Origin: UBA8437 sp003445035
GTDB taxonomy: Bacteria > Planctomycetota > Planctomycetia > Planctomycetales > Planctomycetaceae
Direction of reading: 5' to 3'
Length of the DNA: 7,042 nt
Assembly (NCBI GenBank): GCA_937901285.1
Contig: CALCHI010000260.1
Coordinates: forward strand, 1-7,042
Part shown: positions 4,879 to 7,042 of the stretch, in pieces
Layout: each line of letters starts with the position of its first letter
Position numbering within the stretch: position 1 is the stretch's first letter
Notes under the pieces: model-generated
What the model saw: only the letters and a program-made list of their open reading frames with translations
Databases searched by the model: none
Told to the model about the DNA's origin: nothing
Position numbers and translations under genes: made by a program

Positions 4879-4908
4879 CAGGGCTGCGCGCCGCTCATTC
4901 TAGCCCTG
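4879..4908. promoter_or_regulatory. Inverted repeat CAGGGCT-N16-AGCCCTG over the mcsAB -10 and start site (candidate operator)
   Basis: Perfect 7-bp arms at 4879-4885 and 4902-4908 flank the predicted mcsAB -10 box and start site. Because one arm overlaps the -10, a protein-binding operator is more likely than an RNA hairpin. The sequence differs from the hsp20 palindrome, so a shared regulator is not supported. Confidence 0.35.
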
Positions 4909-4924
4909 CCCCTTGCCCCGTCAA
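4897..4924 (-). promoter_or_regulatory. Candidate sigma70-type promoter of mcsA-mcsB
   Basis: On the minus strand TTGACG (4924-4919, 5/6), a 16-bp spacer and TAGAAT (4902-4897, 5/6). Transcription would start near 4890, some 54 nt before the ATG at 4836 or 15 nt before the alternative ATG at 4875. This is the best-scoring promoter-like pair I see in the window by eye. Confidence 0.6.
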
Positions 4925-4931
4925 GCGACGT

Positions 4932-4958
4932 GTTGCCGAAGGGTCCAGCCGCTAGTAT
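4932..4958 (+). promoter_or_regulatory. Possible trpE promoter
   Basis: TTGCCG (4932-4937) and TAGTAT (4953-4958) with a 15-bp spacer, short for sigma70. The -10 context GCTAGTATG resembles the GCTAGAATG of the mcsAB promoter. A start near 4965 would leave about 30 nt before the ATG. No tryptophan-rich leader peptide or attenuator is visible. Confidence 0.3.
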
Positions 4959-4996
4959 GGGGATTCGCCCCGACCGCTTCGACCGATCGGCATTCG

Positions 4997-6562
4997 ATGG
5001 CCCACCTCCCCGATTTTGACACCTTTTCTCGACTGGCCGATCGTCCCGGTTCGGCCCGGCTGGTGCCGGTCTATCGGCAACTGGTCAGCGACACGCTGAC
5101 GCCGGTGAGTGCCTTTTGTCGGATCGGATCCGGCGACAGCGCGTTTTTGTTCGAGAGCGTGGTTGGTGGTGAGCGGGTGGGGCGGTTCAGTTTCGTGGGG
5201 GCGGATCCGTTCCTGAGAATCGAGGCCCACGGGACGAAGGTGACCGTGACCGCCGAAGGAGACGATCCGACGGGACAGCCTCCCGAAAACGCCACCGGCG
5301 AGATCCGCGAGGTCCAGGATCCGCTGGCCGAACTCGAGATCCTGCTGGCCCGTTACCAGGCGATGGCGGTTTCCGGATTGCCCCGTTTTTGTGGTGGAGC
5401 CGTGGGGTACGCCGGCTACGACGTGATTCGTTACAGCGAGCAACTGCCCAACCCGCCCGAGGACGACCGCGGCCTTCCCGATATGGCGTTTGCCTTCTAC
5501 GAGCGGATGATCATCTTCGATCACATCAACAAAACCGTACTGGTCGTGGCCCACGCGAGAGGGGATGCCGAGGATCTCGAGGCCGAGTACCGTGGGGCGT
5601 GCCAGCGGGTTGATGAGTTGTGTGATCGCCTGGGCGTGGCCGGCGACGAACTGCAAATGGCCGACTTTGACCCCGAACAAGCCGGTCACCGCGAGACGGT
5701 CTCCAACTTCTCGCAGGACGGCTTCGAATCGGCTGTCGAATCGTGCAAGAACTACATCCGGGCCGGTGACATTTTCCAGGTCGTCATCAGTCAACGACTC
5801 AGTCTCGAGACCTCCGCACGGCCTCTGGACGTCTACCGGGCGCTGCGGGTGGTCAATCCCAGCCCCTTCATGTTTTTGCTCCGTTCGCCCGGCGTCGACC
5901 TGGTGGGGAGCTCGCCCGAGATCATGGTGCGGGTCGAAGACGATGAGGTCACGATTCGGCCTCTGGCCGGAACTCGAGTGCGAGGAGCGACCGAGGACGA
6001 GGATCGGGAACTGGCCGAGGAACTGTTGGCCGACCCCAAGGAACGGGCCGAACATGTGATGCTGGTGGATCTGGCACGCAACGACGTGGGCCGGGTCGCC
6101 CGGTTCGGTTCGGTGGAACTCTCCGACGTGATGGTTGTCGAACGTTACAGCCACGTGATGCACATCACCTCCAACGTCCGTGGTCGCCTCACTGACGGCC
6201 ATACGGCGCTCGATGCCCTGCGAGCGGGACTCCCTGCCGGGACGGTCTCGGGAGCGCCCAAGGTGCGGGCGATGGAGATCATCGACGAACTCGAGCCTCA
6301 CCGTCGGGGGCCCTACGCGGGGGCGGTCGGATACGTCGATTTCACCGGCAACATGGACACCTGCATCGCCCTGAGGACCGTGGTGATGCTGGATCAGACC
6401 GCCCACGTGCAAGCCGGTGCCGGGATCGTCGCCGACAGCGTGCCCGAGACCGAGTTCCAGGAAACACTCAACAAGGCTCGCGGACTGTTGGCCGCGATTG
6501 ACCTGGCTGAGACGCAACTCTCCAGCGACCGGTCTTCCCCGGACAACGTCTCGACGAATTGA
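4997..6562 (+). CDS. trpE: Anthranilate synthase component I
   Basis: Converts chorismate plus ammonia (from glutamine via TrpG) to anthranilate and pyruvate, the first committed step of tryptophan synthesis. The 521-residue product has the N-terminal domain with LFESV (51-55), corresponding to the feedback-binding LLES region, and the chorismate-binding domain from about residue 236. Catalytic blocks: RPLAGTRVRG (321-330), LVDLARNDVGRV (356-367), PAGTVSGAPKVRAMEIIDE (413-431), GNMDTCIALRT (451-461) and QAGAGIVADSVPE (472-484). Ala324 in PLAGT, instead of the Lys of PIKGT in PabB, favours TrpE over aminodeoxychorismate synthase. The ATG at 4997 gives the expected MAHLPDFDTFSRLA start; 28 further in-frame codons upstream would run through the putative promoter. 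There is no Shine-Dalgarno. No trpG is in the window, so the partner is encoded elsewhere. Confidence 0.95.
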   Translation: MAHLPDFDTFSRLADRPGSARLVPVYRQLVSDTLTPVSAFCRIGSGDSAFLFESVVGGERVGRFSFVGADPFLRIEAHGTKVTVTAEGDDPTGQPPENATGEIREVQDPLAELEILLARYQAMAVSGLPRFCGGAVGYAGYDVIRYSEQLPNPPEDDRGLPDMAFAFYERMIIFDHINKTVLVVAHARGDAEDLEAEYRGACQRVDELCDRLGVAGDELQMADFDPEQAGHRETVSNFSQDGFESAVESCKNYIRAGDIFQVVISQRLSLETSARPLDVYRALRVVNPSPFMFLLRSPGVDLVGSSPEIMVRVEDDEVTIRPLAGTRVRGATEDEDRELAEELLADPKERAEHVMLVDLARNDVGRVARFGSVELSDVMVVERYSHVMHITSNVRGRLTDGHTALDALRAGLPAGTVSGAPKVRAMEIIDELEPHRRGPYAGAVGYVDFTGNMDTCIALRTVVMLDQTAHVQAGAGIVADSVPETEFQETLNKARGLLAAIDLAETQLSSDRSSPDNVSTN

Positions 6563-6587
6563 GAAACGGTCGGCGATGTGGTAGTTT
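6559..6587 (+). promoter_or_regulatory. Possible promoter of the HIT gene overlapping the trpE stop
   Basis: TTGAGA (6559-6564, 5/6) spans the trpE stop codon, followed by a 17-bp spacer and TAGTTT (6582-6587, weak, 3/6). A start near 6594 would leave a 14-nt leader before the ATG at 6608. Co-transcription with trpE, 45 bp upstream, is the alternative. Confidence 0.3.
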
Positions 6588-6607
6588 GCCGCGGAACGAG
6601 CTCACCG

Positions 6608-6943
6608 ATGACAGTATTTCAGCAGATCATTGACGGCGAGATTTCTGCCGACATCGTTTACGAGGATGACCGCTGTCTGGCGTTTCGGGACATCAGTCCG
6701 CAGGCCCCCGTGCACGTGCTGGTGATTCCTCGCAAGCCAATCGTCTCGCTGGCCGAGTTGGAGGATGAGGATGAGGCGTTGATGGGACACCTGATGATGG
6801 TGGCCCGTCGCGTTGCCCTGGACCTGGGGCTGGAAAACGGTTTTCGGACCGTCATCAACAGCGGCGCCGACGGGGGGCAGAGCGTCGACCACCTGCACGT
6901 GCATGTCCTGGGAGGACGCGGGCTGGCGTGGCCACCGGGTTGA
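6608..6943 (+). CDS. HIT-family (HinT/Hint1-like) purine nucleoside phosphoramidase
   Basis: A 111-residue histidine-triad protein. Family members hydrolyse AMP-lysine and related phosphoramidates through an adenylylated-histidine intermediate. MTVFQQIIDGEISADIVYED (1-20) followed by AFRDISPQAPVHVLVIPRK (25-43) matches the HinT branch, as do the SGADGGQSVDHLHVHVLGGR block (85-104) and the terminal LAWPPG. The triad is H95-L-H97-V-H99, with H97 the expected nucleophile; H36 in APVHVLVIP is a further conserved His. The ATG at 6608 is chosen because the family starts FxKIIxGEIP-like; ten upstream in-frame codons from a GTG at 6578 have no support. The ribosome-binding site is weak. It follows trpE by 45 bp, but no functional link is implied. 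A GCGTGG/CCACGC inverted repeat crosses its stop codon. Confidence 0.95.
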   Translation: MTVFQQIIDGEISADIVYEDDRCLAFRDISPQAPVHVLVIPRKPIVSLAELEDEDEALMGHLMMVARRVALDLGLENGFRTVINSGADGGQSVDHLHVHVLGGRGLAWPPG

Positions 6944-7008
6944 AACCACGCACCCAATTCAAACACGGTCAATTCACTCACCGACAGAACATCCCGAGGA
7001 ATTTCAAG

Positions 7009-7042
7009 ATGCCCATCCGCAGATTTGCCGCAGCCACGCTGG
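7009..7042 (+). CDS. Start of a further gene (N-terminal 11 codons only)
   Basis: An ATG at 7009-7011 follows a clear Shine-Dalgarno GAGGA (6996-7000) with 8-nt spacing, the strongest ribosome-binding site in the window together with the one before 2571. The visible product is MPIRRFAAATL and remains open to the window edge. Two Arg followed by an Ala-rich hydrophobic stretch could be the start of a signal peptide. Nothing can be said of the function. Confidence 0.5.
   Translation, partial: MPIRRFAAATL

Noticed and set aside
4959..4971. GGGG-ATTCG-CCCC hairpin upstream of trpE as a trp attenuator
   Set aside because: Only 4 bp of stem, no T run, no leader peptide with Trp codons.
4952..6517. 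A 521-codon open frame antisense to trpE
   Set aside because: It has no recognisable domain and mirrors the clearly conserved trpE; long antisense frames are expected opposite GC-rich genes.
6926..6951. GCGTGG/CCACGC inverted repeat across the HIT stop codon as a terminator
   Set aside because: 14-nt loop, 6-bp stem and no T run; too weak to call.

Overview
The window reads as ordinary chromosomal DNA from a GC-rich Gram-negative-type bacterium, most likely a member of the Planctomycetota. This is an inference from the combination of gene types: a Bfd-like [2Fe-2S] protein with the CYCFHVPKRK start, a tandem pair of Hsp20 genes whose first product starts MAVFRLGQSWDPLRDLEREVDRLL (positions 1-22), McsA/McsB in a non-Firmicute setting, an STN-like domain protein, and weak Shine-Dalgarno use. 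No database search was possible. I see no rRNA, tRNA, CRISPR array, insertion sequence or phage gene.

Layout. 1-387 (+) is the 3' end of a gene encoding a (KPAEP)n linker followed by an STN/secretin-N-like domain. It overlaps by 11 bp a small Bfd-like [2Fe-2S] protein gene (377-685, +). Convergent to these, on the minus strand, is a two-gene small heat-shock operon: hsp20 A (1154-1594) then hsp20 B (704-1120), with a candidate promoter at 1750-1777. The 376-bp gap 1595-1970 holds that promoter, several inverted repeats and the upstream region of coaD. coaD (1971-2483, +) is followed by a thioredoxin/PRX-like1 redox protein gene (2571-3164, +). Convergent with it is the mcsA-mcsB operon on the minus strand (mcsA 4300-4836, mcsB 3173-4240), with a good candidate promoter at 4897-4924. 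trpE (4997-6562, +) diverges from mcsA, is followed by a HIT-family gene (6608-6943, +), and the first codons of another gene start at 7009.

How the genes relate. Two themes stand out: protein quality control (two sHSP holdases plus the McsA/McsB arginine kinase pair that marks proteins for ClpCP in Firmicutes) and thiol/iron-sulfur redox (Bfd-like protein, CxxC thioredoxin-fold protein). coaD, trpE and the HIT gene are housekeeping metabolism. No gene here is of an unknown family that would by itself make a new system. The points most worth a second look are the complete McsAB pair with an Asp-to-Asn change in the phosphoarginine-sensing motif, a G-quadruplex-type run exactly between mcsA and mcsB, palindromes overlying the hsp20 and mcsAB promoters, and a structured stretch upstream of coaD.
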